This document shows positions 42,089 to 55,400 of a stretch of 64,000 nucleotides of DNA, piece by piece (position 1 is the stretch's first letter; each line of letters opens with the position of its first letter). Origin of the DNA: Scalesia atractyloides. Taxonomy: Eukaryota; Streptophyta; Magnoliopsida; Asterales; Asteraceae. The notes below the pieces were generated by a model. That model saw nothing but the letters and a program-made list of their open reading frames with translations. It was not told where the DNA came from and ran no database searches. Location of the stretch: contig CAMTDV010000018.1 in the NCBI GenBank assembly GCA_947069175.1, positions 41,676,869-41,740,868 on the forward strand, read 5' to 3'. Both the position numbers and the translations under genes were made by a program.

Positions 42089-45000
42089 ATGGCACCCAAA
42101 GCGAATTAACACAGGAACCACTGAAACACACTCTTAACATCAAAATCCACATAATTATCTCTGTGCTCTTGGGAAGACAAAGAAGAATACAGAGTTTCAT
42201 GAAATCATTGATGTATTATCTTCCTCAAAGTACAAGACTCTGTTAACCTGTAACGCACAGATCTATCATAATGCCCTTCGAGATTTCTGGGCAAATGCTG
42301 AGATTGAAAGTCTGAACTAGAAACCTTGGGCAATCACGTCAAAAGTGGGAGGGATCTTGATTCCAATAACCCACAAACCATCTCAGAGGTTTTTCAGATG
42401 AACGATCTAGAAGGTAAAACTTCCTTCCCTAAAAGTGAGTATCAAATTATTTTGAAAAACAAAGGGTATACAAGAGATTTATCAAAAGCTACCATTAAAA
42501 AGGGAAAATTCCCACCTCCTAAAATTTTTGTTTCATACCTTGCTCACATATGTCTCCAATAAGACCACTGGGTTTGATGAAATACCATTGAAAGTTCAAT
42601 ACTTGGGGCATGCCATTATGTCTAAATCTGATTACAATTACTCCCAGGTATTATTTAATGATTTGGTAACATATCTAGAAATATGAAAAACAAAAAGGAA
42701 AATGCTTTTCTTCTATTTCCTAGATTCATAAGTTATTATTTACAAGAGAAAATCCAAAAAGAAAGTGTACATGCTCTTGTTCAATGTGTGCCTTTTCAAA
42801 TAAACAGTTTATCATCTGAAATATATACTCACCATATGGCCAAAGAGTCAAAAGTTTCAAAAACACAAGCAGGGGAGTCTGAGCAAAATTTAGATGAGTC
42901 CACATCTGCTTCTCAGACCTCAGCTACTGAGCCCACTGCTCTTGGTGACCACAGCACAACCACTGCTATGCAACCCACACCAAAACCACTAAAAGGACCA
43001 AAAAGAAACCTTCAAAACCCACCATACCTATCAAAAAGGACCTTCTGGAAGATGAGATCCCAGAAGTTAATCCAGTGACAACACAAAAGTCACAAGAAAC
43101 TACTGTCGCTACTTCCTCACAACAGATGGTAAAAAGATCTCCACCCAAAACCATAACTCCTCATGATTCCTCATGAAAGGAACATGTTGTAAGCACAGGG
43201 ATCCCACAACTGATAACATCACCCTCATTTGAGAGTATGTTAAAATGTCCATCTCCCAGGACAAACCTGGTTTCCACACCAGTCTCTACATTTCAAATCA
43301 CAACAACCACCACATCACTGTTTGAATCCTATGATAGTCAGTCACAAAAAGGCCACTCTCACCAACACATTACTGAGAGTAAAACTTCCATAATGGCTGT
43401 GTCTGATAAAAATCAAATGGTTATCCCACAAACAGTTGAGGAGGCTACATCACTTGGATTTCACAAAATCCTTGTTGATAGTTCAATTGGAGCAGCTACT
43501 ACAGATGTTGAATCCATTGATTTACATCTAGACAGTAGCTTCATATATAAGTCTCCTTTGAAGGCAACCACTAGTGAGGGTACCAAGGTAACCTCTGCTT
43601 CAGTGGGAAGACCCAGTACCAAGATAAATGGGCATCTAAGGTTGAAGCAAGTGATAAATCTTATGCTCATGATACCCTAGATAAAACTACCACCTCTGGT
43701 AGGAGCTCAGATGATCCTATTAACTTAGGAGATGAGCTAAAACATAAGGAATTAACGGATAAAGTCACAGAGATTGAGGCATCAGTGGGAGATATAAAAA
43801 TTTACTACAACAGATGTTACACTCTGCAAAATCTCGAAACACTACTCAATCCTCTGCTCAAGCCACCAGAATTGGAACACAAGTGTATCCTCTGCTTCAA
43901 CAACACATTCAGCATGCTAATCCATTATATGATTCAAATGGGTAGACATTCAAAGAAGAAGTTGAGGCAAGGTATAATGACACACAGGAAAAGCTTAAAG
44001 TGATCAAGAAAATTCTCATTCCTGGCACTACCCTTGCACCTATCTTCGAAAGAGTTGATGATGCCAAAAAGGGGGAGAAAAATGATTCTGAGGAAATCTC
44101 TCAGTAACTTCTGCTGAAACATGTGTCAAAGAAAAGGAAAAAGGAGGTGATGAAACCCTGAAAATTCAAGCAGATGATGAAGATACACAAATGAGGATCG
44201 ATGAAAGTCATGTCAAGTTAAAATAGAAGGAGATGAAGGATACCACTGCTGGTCCCAAAACCACTGCTGGTATTAACAGGCCAACCACTAACAATTTGTT
44301 TCCTTTAAAGAAGAAGTTGAGGCAAGGTATAATGACACACAGGAAGAGCTTAAAGTGATCAAGAAAATTCTCATTCCTGGCACTACCCTTGCACCTATCT
44401 TCGAAAGAGTTGATGATGCCAAAAAGGGGGAGAAAATGATTCTGAGGAAATCTCTCAGTAACTTCTGCTGAAACATGTGTCAAAGAAAAGGAAAAGGGAG
44501 GTGATGAAACCCTGAAAATTCAAGTAGATGATGAAGATACACAAATGAGGATCGATCAAAGTCATGTCAGGATAAAATAGAAGAAGATGATGCATACCAC
44601 TGCTAGTCCCAAAACCACTGCTGGTATTAACAGGCCAACCACTAACAATTTGTTTCCTTTAAAGAAGAAGTTGAGTCAAGGTATAATGACACACAGGAAG
44701 AGCTTAAAGTGATCAAGAAAATTCTCATTCCTAGCACTACCCTTGCACCTATCTTCGAAAGAGTTGATGATGCCAAAAAGGGGGAGAAAACTGACTCTGA
44801 GGAAAATCTCTCAGTAACTTCTGCTGAAACATTTGTCAAAGAAAAGGAAAAAGGAGGTGATGAAACCCTGAAAATTCAAGCAGATGATGAAGATACACAA
44901 ATGAGGATCGATCAAAGTCATGTCAGGATAAAAGAGAAGGAGATGAAGGATACCACTGTTGGTCCCAAAACCACTGCTGGTATTAACACGCCAACCACTG

Positions 45001-46225
45001 ACAATTTGTTGCCTTCCTCATCTAAGCAACCACCTGTTAAAGTAGCAGATGTTACGACAGCAGTGGTTTTCACAAATGCCGGTTTATGCTAGAAAAAGAA
45101 GAAGAATGGCTACAGTGAAAAATAATGACATACCATCTTCACTTGTTGACCAAACAAATCCAAAACAAAAACCAGTTATCACTCATTCACCATCACTACA
45201 AATTAGCTTTGCTGAGTCACTCAAAGGTCAAAATCCAAAAAGAAATATCCCTATGGAGACATCATATCCTTTATAGTTGGCTGTTACAATTCTATACAGA
45301 AGCTGATCCAACAAAAAGAACCTTCCCATATCTTCATGGCTATAGAAATCCCAAAACCATTGAGGATTATCTAAAACTAAAGAATAGGCAAGCCAAAATC
45401 ATAAGCAAAAGAAGAGAGTGAAGGAAAGGGTAATGCTTACTTGTCAAAAGGGAACAGTTTGAGCTTAACCAGGTAAAAAAATTATAAGAGTATGCAAGAG
45501 AGTTAAATGAGAAAATGAATGTGGATTCTCCAAAAGATGATCCTCAAAAGAAGCAAGGGGTAAACCTCATCAGATTTATCATGAAAGAAAAACCCTATCA
45601 AGCTGAGGAGAACCAGTTTAAAGAGTGGTCCATCCAAGCTGTCAAACAAGAAGCAGATAGAATTGATAGGATGAAGAAAGACCCTCAAATAAGACAGAAT
45701 GCACCAGATTGGAAAGATGTTAAGAACCTTAGTGCAGATCTGGTCTTAGAAACAACCATCCAAGCCCTCAACCAAAAGAAGAGGCAGCTGCAGATGGATA
45801 AGCAAGATCAGCAAAAGGATGCTAACAAAAGTAAGCAGGCTATCACAAAGGAACCTTTGCCTGACTTGAATAAAGAATCATTGAAGCCTTTAGCTAAATC
45901 TGAAGATCTTTTTCAAAGGCTTTAAAAAAGTTCACCTTTTCAATTCTCATCACAAATAACTCGTCTCTCAAGAAACACATTAAACTCAAAAATACTAAAG
46001 TGGCTCTCTGATAAAAAGACCCATGTATTGACTCTGCTTAGGTCCAATGGGAAAGCTGTGAGTATATCAAGGAAGGATGCACTAAGCCTGGGTGTAGCTG
46101 ACCTTCAAGATCTTTTGGAACTACAATTGTGCAGGGATGAGGATGATGAAGATTCCTTGAACTTTGAATCACATTTCAAAGTACAAATCAGGGAAAAACT
46201 GATGAAACATAAAGATCATGAATAA
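42089..46225 (+). pseudogene. copia B extra 3' ORF, broken and internally triplicated
   Basis: From ATG 42089 the frames carry a DFWANAEIESL block (about 42270-42320), matching HFWMNANL of the copia A extra ORF, then FLLFPRFISYYLQEKIQ (42704 onward), matching LCLYPRFIQMLIDEK. Downstream are Thr/Ser/Gln-rich and Lys-rich regions, a 353-bp triplication (43952-45010) and blocks 45515-45925 (Lys/Gln/Asp-rich, helical) and 46028-46225. Stops and frameshifts are frequent. Order and motifs show it is the same gene family as 20927-24747. Function unknown; no membrane segment seen. Confidence 0.7.
43952..45010 (+). repeat. Triplication of a 353-bp unit inside the copia B extra ORF
   Basis: Units start with AAAGAAGAAGTTGAG at about 43952, 44307 and 44660 and end near CCAACCACTAACAATTTGTT. 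Copies differ by few bases; lengths not divisible by three and TAG variants at the ends of units 1 and 2 break the reading frame, whereas unit 3 stays open (44709-45092). Confidence 0.9.
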
Positions 46226-46251
46226 AGAAGAGTTTTGGCATCATCTATTCT

Positions 46252-46261
46252 AGGGGGAGAT
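46252..46261 (+). promoter_or_regulatory. Polypurine tract of copia B
   Basis: AGGGGGAGAT directly before the 3' LTR start TGTTGGG at 46262. Confidence 0.9.
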
Positions 46262-46975
46262 TGTTGGGATTGAACCCTACAAAAGAACAAATGATAGAAA
46301 GCCAAACAGGTCTGCTCTATATGATCCAGAATAAATAGAGTTTAGATTTACTCATTTCAAAGACCGGCTACCAAACCGCTGCTAGTTCTAAAAACTGCCC
46401 TATGCCAAAGCTCTGCCAGTTGTAAAGTCTGCTGATTCACCAAACCTCTGATGGGTCAAAGGTCTGCTTAAAAGTCAAAGGTCTGCTGAAGTCAAAGCTC
46501 TGATCATCCTTTGAAGAACATTTGCCAATATTTCATCAGAATTTATGCTTATCAGCGGTTAGGGTCATCAGTGGTTTGCTATCAGTGTTTAGGTTAGGCA
46601 GTGGTTAGAGTTTGATATTGTTTGTTAGATGTCATTATCAAGATGATGTCAGCATAGAGGATCAGTGGTTAGGTTAGTACTATAAATAGACAATGCCTGT
46701 ACTGTTCTATTTAGCTTTTCAAACTTGCACTTTCTTGTACAACTTTTCTATGTGTAGCTCGGTCTGAGGGGGAGTTTAGTGATTCATACATGTAAGTTAC
46801 TTTGTAATCATTTCATTCTATTGAGTAACGAAAACATGTTATGATGAAAACTATTCTCTCGTTGATTGTGTAATAAAGTTTTAACTGTTCTTCCGTTGTA
46901 AAGTTCCTTGTGATTTATCGTTTTGTTATCAAATTGGTTAAAACAATACAATCAATTCAAACTCAGATCTTAACA
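46262..46975 (+). repeat. 3' LTR of copia B
   Basis: 714 bp, matching 40060-40774 with a small number of substitutions and single-base indels. TATA box at about 46680-46690. Confidence 0.93.
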
Positions 46976-47622
46976 GTCCTTTTGCACATAGAAAACAAAA
47001 AACATTTTTAATGCGTCGGTTGAAATCGGGTTGATTGTCAGGTTTATGAGTCTAGAGCACTTGTTTCTTTAAGCTGCGGGATAGTAGGCTTGGCTAATTG
47101 GGTTTGGGAAGTAAAATTTTGGGGTGTTAGCGTCGGTAGCCCATTTCCCACATGATATTGAGTTTTGAGCATTAAAGGTTGCATATTTATATTCGTTGTT
47201 TCTGTTCATGTGTGATTAACCGACTTGTGGCATTACTTTAGAACTTGTGCGTTTGATGCATTGTGAGACCTTAGGTAGGATTTGACAAAAAGATGATAAA
47301 TGCATTAGGATTACCCATTTTTGTTTATATATGTTATCTGACCCATTTCACCATTACCTAGAGACACGACATTGAACCTAAAACATTTTGTTTGCCATCC
47401 ATTTTATTTTTAATAGCCAGATTGTAAAATGATGTAAAAAATGGAATAAAAGTTGGAAGTTTTTTTTGTAAAATGATGAAAATGGTCCCATTTTATCGAA
47501 TAAATAAACCTTCCCTTTAAAGCCCTCTTGATCTGTGTTTGAGTCTATGCAATTAGGTGTAGATTTGATTAACACACAAGCCTACGATAGTTTTTCTTTG
47601 TAGTCGGTTTTGAAAGTTCTCT

Positions 47623-47676
<54 letters not shown>

Positions 47677-47686
47677 TTATATATAT
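46976..47686 (+). mobile_element. Athila/Tat-like relic, continued right of copia B
   Basis: Starts with the right GTCCT and continues the sequence interrupted at 40059. Without genes; it includes an (AT)n run with TTTAT interruptions at 47624-47685. Confidence 0.5.
47624..47685. repeat. (AT)n microsatellite
   Basis: About 20 AT units followed by TATTTATATTTATATTTATATATAT. It lies just before the segment shared with 34171 onward. Confidence 0.9.
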
Positions 47687-49101
47687 GGCCGAGAAATGAG
47701 TGATATTATGATGGGTGTTGACATTGCATAGTTAGTTGCTCGAAGGTAAGAAAAACATTATTAGATAGGCCATGCTTTCAAAATTATAAAATCTTGATTA
47801 GTCAGCATTTTCTGAACGATGTAAGTTTTGTGAAATCGCCATGTTTGATGATTTCGTAGCAAGCTCTTGACATTGTTTGAGGTTTGCATTTTTGTTAAGT
47901 GTTTAAGTTAGACATGTTTCCTGGGATTATGCTTAGGGACAAGCAAAAGGTTAAGTGTGGGGATGTTTTATATGCTTAAATTTATACATAATTAGTCTAT
48001 CAAATTCCATACATGGTTAATAAGTTCATATGCCTTTTCTTTATACTGATTTGAGGTAATTATGATTTACAGGACAAGGTGGAAAATCAGGTGTTTTTAT
48101 GGGGAAAATGAGAGAAATTAGAAGAGTATGTGAGATCATGAAGTGGAGTGACGAAAAAGTTGAAGAAAACAATAATTTGGCTGTTGGAGACCACTCGCGG
48201 ACCGCAAAGGATATGACCATACAGTTCGCAAGCCATTAAGGCGGTTAAAAATAAAAAAAGTGACACGGGATGCCTTGCGGACCCCTAGGCTTTAGGTCTT
48301 ACGGTCTGCAAGAGAGCTAGTTTTACGAAAAAAATGTTTTTGAAACACTACAATCGTATTGTCTGAGTAATATCGAAACTTAGACCACAGATGACACTTC
48401 TAGGATGATTTTGGAGCAGTTTGGATCGAGAGACTGAATGCTAGGAAGCATCAATTTTGATCGCTTTGGGTTCGATTTCATTCATTATTTCATACTTTAT
48501 TCGTTTGAAACAATGTTTTCCTTTGAGTCCATATCTGAGTTTGTTTTGTTTATGATGAATATGAGTAGCTAAAACGTTTTTTACTACCTAGGTTAGATGA
48601 TTTTGACTAACTGTGATGATTGAATGATTGCGATTATTGATTGAAAGTGTTGATTTTCGTGTTTATGCTTTGTTTCTGAATCACATCGTTATACACTTGT
48701 GTAGTTGATCTTGTGGTTGTTATTGGTTTCATAGATTTAGGTACGTACGAATATAACCTAAATCCATAAAGTAGTAGATCCGTTCATCGCTAGGTTCTTT
48801 GGTTAGAAGTTGTGTTTATAGATAAAACAAGTTAAACAACCTTAAAAATCAATTAGTTAAAGTGTGTGATTCTTTCTTGTTAATTCAAAAGATAATTTGG
48901 GATTACTAGTTTATTTGTTAAACATTGTGTTATAGTCGGGTGACCGATAGATCGGGTGGGGTTGTTTATTCATGTTTAGGGATTCCTAGGTTTTCTTGCT
49001 AGGTTAAATCAACTTCATAATTTGGGGATTATGACACCATATTAACATACATGCGATAATTGTGGGATTTCGTCTCGATAGGTCGAGCCGGTCTACTTTA
49101 G
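47687..49101 (+). mobile_element. Athila/Tat-like 3' end, PPT and LTR (copy Y')
   Basis: Uninterrupted homologue of 34171-34391 plus 37242-38400. The PPT region reads TTAGGGACAAGCAAAAGG and TTAAGTGTGGGGATG (to about 47960), after which TGTTTTATATGC starts the LTR. The LTR contains GCGGACCGC words and a polyadenylation-type U5 with GATGAATATGAGTAGCTAAAACG. Similarity to copy Y ends near GTGGGATTT (49069). Confidence 0.7.
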
Positions 49102-49132
49102 TGTCATAGCCTCCGACCCTACCCTGGGCGGG
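49102..49132 (-). mobile_element. Gypsy LTR end fragment, left of the LARD
   Basis: TGTCATAGCCTCCGACCC followed by GGGCGGG resembles the plus-strand view of a minus-sense gypsy LTR end (GGGTGTGACA type). It continues across the LARD at 61418 with AGCCGCGAGCAG. Its left neighbour is the Athila/Tat LTR. Confidence 0.5.
49128..49132. repeat. TSD GCGGG (left) of the LARD
   Basis: GCGGG before 49133 is repeated at 61413-61417. Confidence 0.9.
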
Positions 49133-52100
49133 TGTGACGACTGTGAAAAATCCCGGTAGACTTTGATCGGTACAAGTCCGCGGTAATCGGACGTGACATG
49201 TATATCATGATACTTGTTGTGATTACGTGTGATGATACGAATTCTTGATACTCTGGACGAAACCAGGGACACCATAATTGGTCCCAAAACTCTAAAGCAT
49301 GCTTAAAACAATAATTGTGGGAAAACCCTAAAAACATGCATGACTTGTGTGCTATGCTAAACCATATATGTTATGTCTCAGAGGAATACGAGAGCACGTC
49401 ATGGTTAACATGACACTAATAAGGCCAACGGTGCGAGGTTGGTGTCCTTAGCCTGTAACAACGTGTTAAACATGAGCTTTCCGTTTAACAGCGCATTAAA
49501 CATGTGACGATGATTATTAGGCCAATGATGGGGCTATTTAAGATTTTGAGTTCACGGAACATCTTGTACGATCCATAGACTATGATCTAAGATTTGAAGA
49601 CATTCGGAGAATGGGCACGCAAAATGAGGAATTTCCCGGTTGGGGAAACGCCTTTGTTTTGAGAGCAATGAAAGACAACCAAACATGCAAGGAACGGTTA
49701 ATCAAGCCTAAAAACAATTAAACTACCCTAATACAAGGCTATTATGATTAAAACGTAACCGTGTTCAGGTTTCGAGACGGTTATGCCCGATTTTTAAAAC
49801 CGAGTCTTTTAACACTAAAAATACGAAAAAAGGAGCCCGTTTGGCAAATCGGGGACGCGTGTGGGACCCAAAAACGAACCTAAACGTGAGAACGAAGATA
49901 AAAAAATCATCTTTTAATGCGAAAAACAAAGAACAACAAAGCAAGGGCGGGGTAGGGGCACCCCACCTAGTAAACGCCCCCTTAATATATATATTCTTTT
50001 TCTTTTTTTTTCTCCATTTTTACTTCAAAAATCTGCCTTCAAGCTCAAGAACTCAGCTGATCTTCAATCATTTTCAACCAAATCAAAGGTATTTTGCAAG
50101 TTTCATATAGTTTTGATGATGATTTCTTGAGAAAACATGAACTAGACAAAGAAAACTCTTTTTAATCCATGATTATGGATGATTTAAACATGGTTCTTGG
50201 CTGAATAAGAACACCCCAGGGATTCCCTGATGTTATATGGTAGCCAAGATCACAAAACTTCCACTTTTGATACCCTAATAGACCCCTAATAGACCAAAAT
50301 CGAATACCAAAGTTTTTAACCGAAAAACAGTTAAACATGGCTTGATTGACATGAATTATGGCATGTTTGGATTGTACTTGCTGTGTAGGTACTGAATATA
50401 GCACCCACACACTTCTGGACTCAAGAAAAACATGCGGGAACGAAGCTTACGCTAGCTATAACGCCCGAAACCTTCGATTAGTGTAGGCAAAATATTGTTT
50501 GGTCTATAACTTGGCCCTTGATACTTTGATTAAGCTGAAATATGGTTTGGTGATGTAGGCTATTGACAGGAATGTTCATGTAAAAGTTTAGAATTTTTGG
50601 AATTTTCCATGAGTTTTGGCGAAATTTTGACTGTTTTACTGAAAGAAATTCAGAAAAAATATCAAATAGAATCAATAAATCACCAAACTTTACAGAAACA
50701 CTAAGGAAAATATAGGGAATGCTCTAGGAAGTTTGGGAGTCCATTGATTGAATTTTGGTTTGGGTAAAAAATCCGCGTTTTTGGGAATTTCTGGTAGCCG
50801 GAAACGCACTGAAACGAAATCAGAAAAATCCCAATTTTTTGCAGGGAGTTCCTGGATATATAAGGAGCTTTCTAGAATATTTTCAGAATCTTTGGATTTC
50901 GGATGATAAGCAATGTGAATTATTCGGTTAAATACTGTTTTACAAATAAATTATTTGAGAAGTTAAAATAGAAAAATAAATTCCCGAATTATTTTTACCA
51001 TAATCTACATATTTTTACAGAATTGTATAAAAATTTCCAAAATTTGAAAAAATTTGTAGATTAAATGGGATTTTTGGGCTTTTAAAACGCTTCTATTAAC
51101 TAATTTTGGCAGTTTACCGGGCAACGAACCTGCCGGAACTGGGAACGGACCGAACCCTATCTTGACTATAATTGGAAAACCGGGAGTATTCTGGAAAGTT
51201 CCAGAGTAAGCTGGAGACTATGAGTGTGTTCCACCACCGTTCGGGAGAATCCCCGACGGCGAAACGGAGACTCAAAGTCGGGAGGCCTAGATCCTCCAAA
51301 CATCCGGATTTCCTTAATAAATACTTAATCTTTTCTAAATGACAATGTATTGGCACTGTGTAGATCTTAGTGCCGTTATCCGAACACATAGAACAACCGA
51401 CTCTGGCTGGCACGTGAACCGGTGCCCGGGAGCCAAACGTAAAGCTGATCCTACCCTAACATCCACCACCACACCAGGATACTAGATGTATAATATGGCC
51501 TGAAAATACACACCCGGGCCCATGTTATAGGCGTTACCGCCTTAGCGACTGATATTGGTAATTACTTGCATGATTACTGTTAGAGCCGAACCAGCTTGCA
51601 TATACTCCTATTGCTACCTGTGATACTGCTATCCTATGAGTTTCACTCCCCCACTTTTAAACTATTTTACTATTTTCTAGCATGATTTGCATGTTACAAA
51701 CTGTATTAATTGCGCCACCTTGTGATGATGTGAATTACCTAACACACGAACTATCCCCACTACAAGTAATTAACGTAAGCCGTGGGCAGTGGATAGTACT
51801 ATTGATCTGACAAACCCAATTGCTACGACCGAACTGTGCGTTGGCAAACAGGAAACTGCACGCGTCCTAAATTCTGTTATGTTGTTAGGCATAACTACAC
51901 TGGGCATTGAACTGCACGTGACGCAGTTGGTGGGCTGGGGGTGTCCGTTGTGACACGGCCCGGCGGGCTGAGGTGTCTATTGCGACACGGGCCGGGGTAC
52001 CGAGGTGTTTGTGGTGACACGGTTCGGTTAAAACAGTCAAGGTTTCACTTGCACACTCGTGTAATTTCATCTACGATCTGTGACTCGTGCGATTAAACTT

Positions 52101-52436
52101 GTTAAAGCATTCTGTTACGAAACAACCAAACCAGTGGAACTCACAGGCTCGGTTAACTGACCCCTATTTTAAAACTAACATGCATTTCAGGTTACTTGAG
52201 ACTAAGGTGATCTGGATATGTGGTTTAAGACGTGTTTATAGACGAATACTGACATAGACACATGCGGCTTAGAAGACTTATGTGGTTTGTGGGAACACGC
52301 AGTTGTAACATACATGTAGTATGTAATCAACATTTTGGTAATTAATAAAATGTTGTGTCTTTATAAACAATGCGCTTGTACCAGAGGTGTCTGTTGCATC
52401 CCGTGTTTTACTTCCGCTGCAAATTGTGGTGTGACA
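49133..52436 (+). repeat. 5' LTR of the LARD (3304 bp)
   Basis: Aligns with 58129-61412. A TATA-type run CCTTAATATATATAT lies at about 49980-49993, after CCCCACCTAGTAA. It carries repeated GGTGTC(C/T)GTTGTGACACGG words at about 51940-52020. Confidence 0.92.
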
Positions 52437-52441
52437 GAAGA

Positions 52442-52455
52442 TGGTATCAGAGCCA
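52442..52455 (+). promoter_or_regulatory. Primer binding site of the LARD
   Basis: TGGTATCAGAGCCA five bases after the 5' LTR end matches initiator tRNA-Met. Confidence 0.93.
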
Positions 52456-55400
52456 TTGGTTACAGAGAATTAGGTGCCTTTAAGGAAACCTAGACGATAA
52501 CTACAGGCTCGAACCTTAGTGGACATCATCGGAAAAATTAACCCCTACTAAAAACTGTAAAGTATCCTACTGGTGAGTACCAGGATGGCCTTGTGGGGCA
52601 AGTGTGTTATTATGGTCCGGAACGTAATAACAGACTTGCTCATACGAGGCAGTGTTGGGAAATTTGCGGTAATAAACACACTTAAATACGTGAAGTGATA
52701 CATACGTGTACCAAGGTGATAGTGTGTGGATGTTTGTACGTGGATTGATACATAATGGGATCGGTGGATAATATGTTACTATATATGCCTTCGGGATATG
52801 CAGAAAACTGGCATTACTAATACCCACTAGAGTTGGATTCCTATCACTTATACAGTTGTTACATATACGTTCTGATGTGAGAACTCAAGTCTTTATTACG
52901 ATACGATCTCACCAACTCTATCCTTATAATTACTATAACGATGATTACATACCAGAATGGTACTTCAAAAATAACATAGATACACAAAGAACACGCAGGT
53001 CGTTCTGATAGACTAGGAGGACGTGTACGGATCCTTACTCCACTTTTCGTTGTTTCACATTTGATTGTTATACAATCGCAGAATTCAAACATCTTGCGAA
53101 ACTTTCTCGTTCTTGGATCAACGATTCATTTGATTGTCTGTTGGATTCCTCTTCTGCTTACAATATTGGCTTTAGCCCTCACGTCATATGATATTATGAT
53201 ACTTAGTGGTACTCCTTAGCACATGTTCATATATATGTTATGTGTGAGTTTGATAATCTCCAGGTTATGGAGATGGCATGGAATGCGTGAATAAGTTACC
53301 CTTCCCGTTGTCATTGGATTCCATTGGGTATAAATTTTGTGATTATACAGATTCGTTTGAAACGCTTTGTGTTGTGGAACCTCGTTTCGTGTGATCGTCG
53401 GTTACATTGTGTTCTTTACGATTAATGATTGTTTCGGATTTCAGTTGGTTATTCACGGAAAGTAATATGAAACCCGAATATCTTGGTGAACGGAACATTG
53501 ATCATGTATATGGGTGTGGTGGATATGTTGCGGTACTTCCTGTATATAAACACCCGGCTACATTATCAAGGTACCGTTACTTAGGGCAGACGGGCTTCAT
53601 GTTGCGATTCATCCGATTATATTTTGGGCAATGCAGTGTTGAGACTTCGACCCTGTTTGATGCGATAGATGATGCCACAATTGTCGTAACTACGATATCT
53701 ATACACATGTGCGGTGATTTTAAATGAAAGGTAGTTTGGGTCGCCGTATAACAACCTTTGGGTTAATCCTGGGAAGGTCCTTTTTCGAATTCGTAGTATG
53801 ACTTTCTAGGGGTACTACACCCTGGTAGTACTCTGTGCTGAACAATTTGGGTATAGCCGGTGATAGCTTACCCACATCGATTTACCCAATGATTGATTCA
53901 TGAAAGGTAACAATGTTTTTGTCTTTGGTAAGACAATTCAGCATAATTTATTTCTTTTGGCGGGATTTGCCCGAACGTACAGTCATATATTCGAAATCAT
54001 TACGTTATGATGAACAAACTATACTTAGGTCGCTGACCATCGTCTAGGAAGCTATTCGGTTGAAGCATATATTTCCTTTACTAGTTGTTGTTGGTAGTGA
54101 TACAACCTCTAATTCTTTGTAAGGACACGTCATTAGCATCGGTATTGATAACCCAAGGAGATTTAGGGGTAACACATAAATGGAGAAACTTATCCGATGC
54201 AATCAAAGTTCGGCAAGGAGTTGTGTGGATGCGGATCTGATTATAATAAGACTCGTGGAGGCGAAAACATTTTTGTCCATATTCCTCGTAACCGTTAATA
54301 CTTCGTCTTAACAGGACACTCATGTGTGAAACGTGTATGTATAAATATACAACATTATCCGTAGTCCAACCCAAGTGTCAATTTAGTAAATCCCGGTTGG
54401 GGGTGACGTAACCCCTGTGCGAAGTAAGAGTACAATAATCATGAAGTAATCCGATTCATTGCCTCAAATAAATTCAATTCCCCTTACTAACACTGATGCA
54501 AAGCGTTAAGGTCCGGTACATGAAATTACTAATTTGATACACCCTATCCTTTTAATCAATGTTCAGCCATGCTGCGGTACGTTAGCTTCCTATGGAATTA
54601 CGGCAGCTATTTCGTTAATAGAACCAAGTGGCATACAACCTTGAATCCTATCGATTTAGTTCAAATTAATACAAGGTAAATCCCCAGTAACTCGATTAAT
54701 ATTGAATGAGCGATACGAAGGACCCGTAACAAAGCTACCTCTTAATGCATATTTAATAAACAAAATGACACAAAGCGAATTTTTCATCAGGCAATGGTTT
54801 GGTTCAAAGGACGGTATTTAAAGAATCATATAAAAATTTTTATATATCAAAAGATCCTTTGTTTTAAGCCTCACATAACTTAGTAAAAATGTTCTAGTGA
54901 AAGATGAGGTCGCATTTGAGTAGTATTCGAGTATAGTAATCCGATGACTAACCTATGTGACAACTCCTATCTAAACCTGCAGACTCTAGACCACCGGTTC
55001 TTTCGTTCCTTGTTTGGTAATATTTTTGTGACGACCATACTAAGTATTCATCTCGATAATGGTCGTAGGAGTAGTCGGCAGAGTATTACCATTCCTAAGC
55101 AGGGCGACGAAACAACCATGAGAAGGAATGGTACCGTAGAACCCGGACAAAAGGGAATGACGCCCAAGCTCCATATATACGGGGTCATGACCTGAATTCT
55201 GTTACTTTCCGTACCACTAGAATACTAATTATTGAATCAATATCACCTGTATGAGGGTGGTGCATTCGTTCTAGAAATCGCATAAGGGTATACATGGTTC
55301 TTTGATTCCTTTCAGGTAAGGCTTTTGGTGTCATGATACCTACGACGACCGTGCGATTGGTCCTGAGTAGGGACCAACTCAGATACTTATATGTCTATAA

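Larger units (their letters stand above)
40060..46975 (+). mobile_element. copia B: Sirevirus-like element lacking gag-pol, extra ORF retained
   Basis: Two 715-bp LTRs, a PBS after the left one, a PPT before the right one, and a GTCCT target duplication define a complete insertion of 6.9 kb. The internal 5.5 kb has only the last part of RNase H and a long broken extra ORF. It must have moved, or been deleted afterwards, with proteins supplied elsewhere. Confidence 0.92.

Noticed and set aside
53407..53727. Protein-coding gene inside the LARD
   Set aside because: A 106-codon block without recognisable motif in an otherwise stop-rich interior; such lengths are expected by chance over 5.7 kb in six frames.
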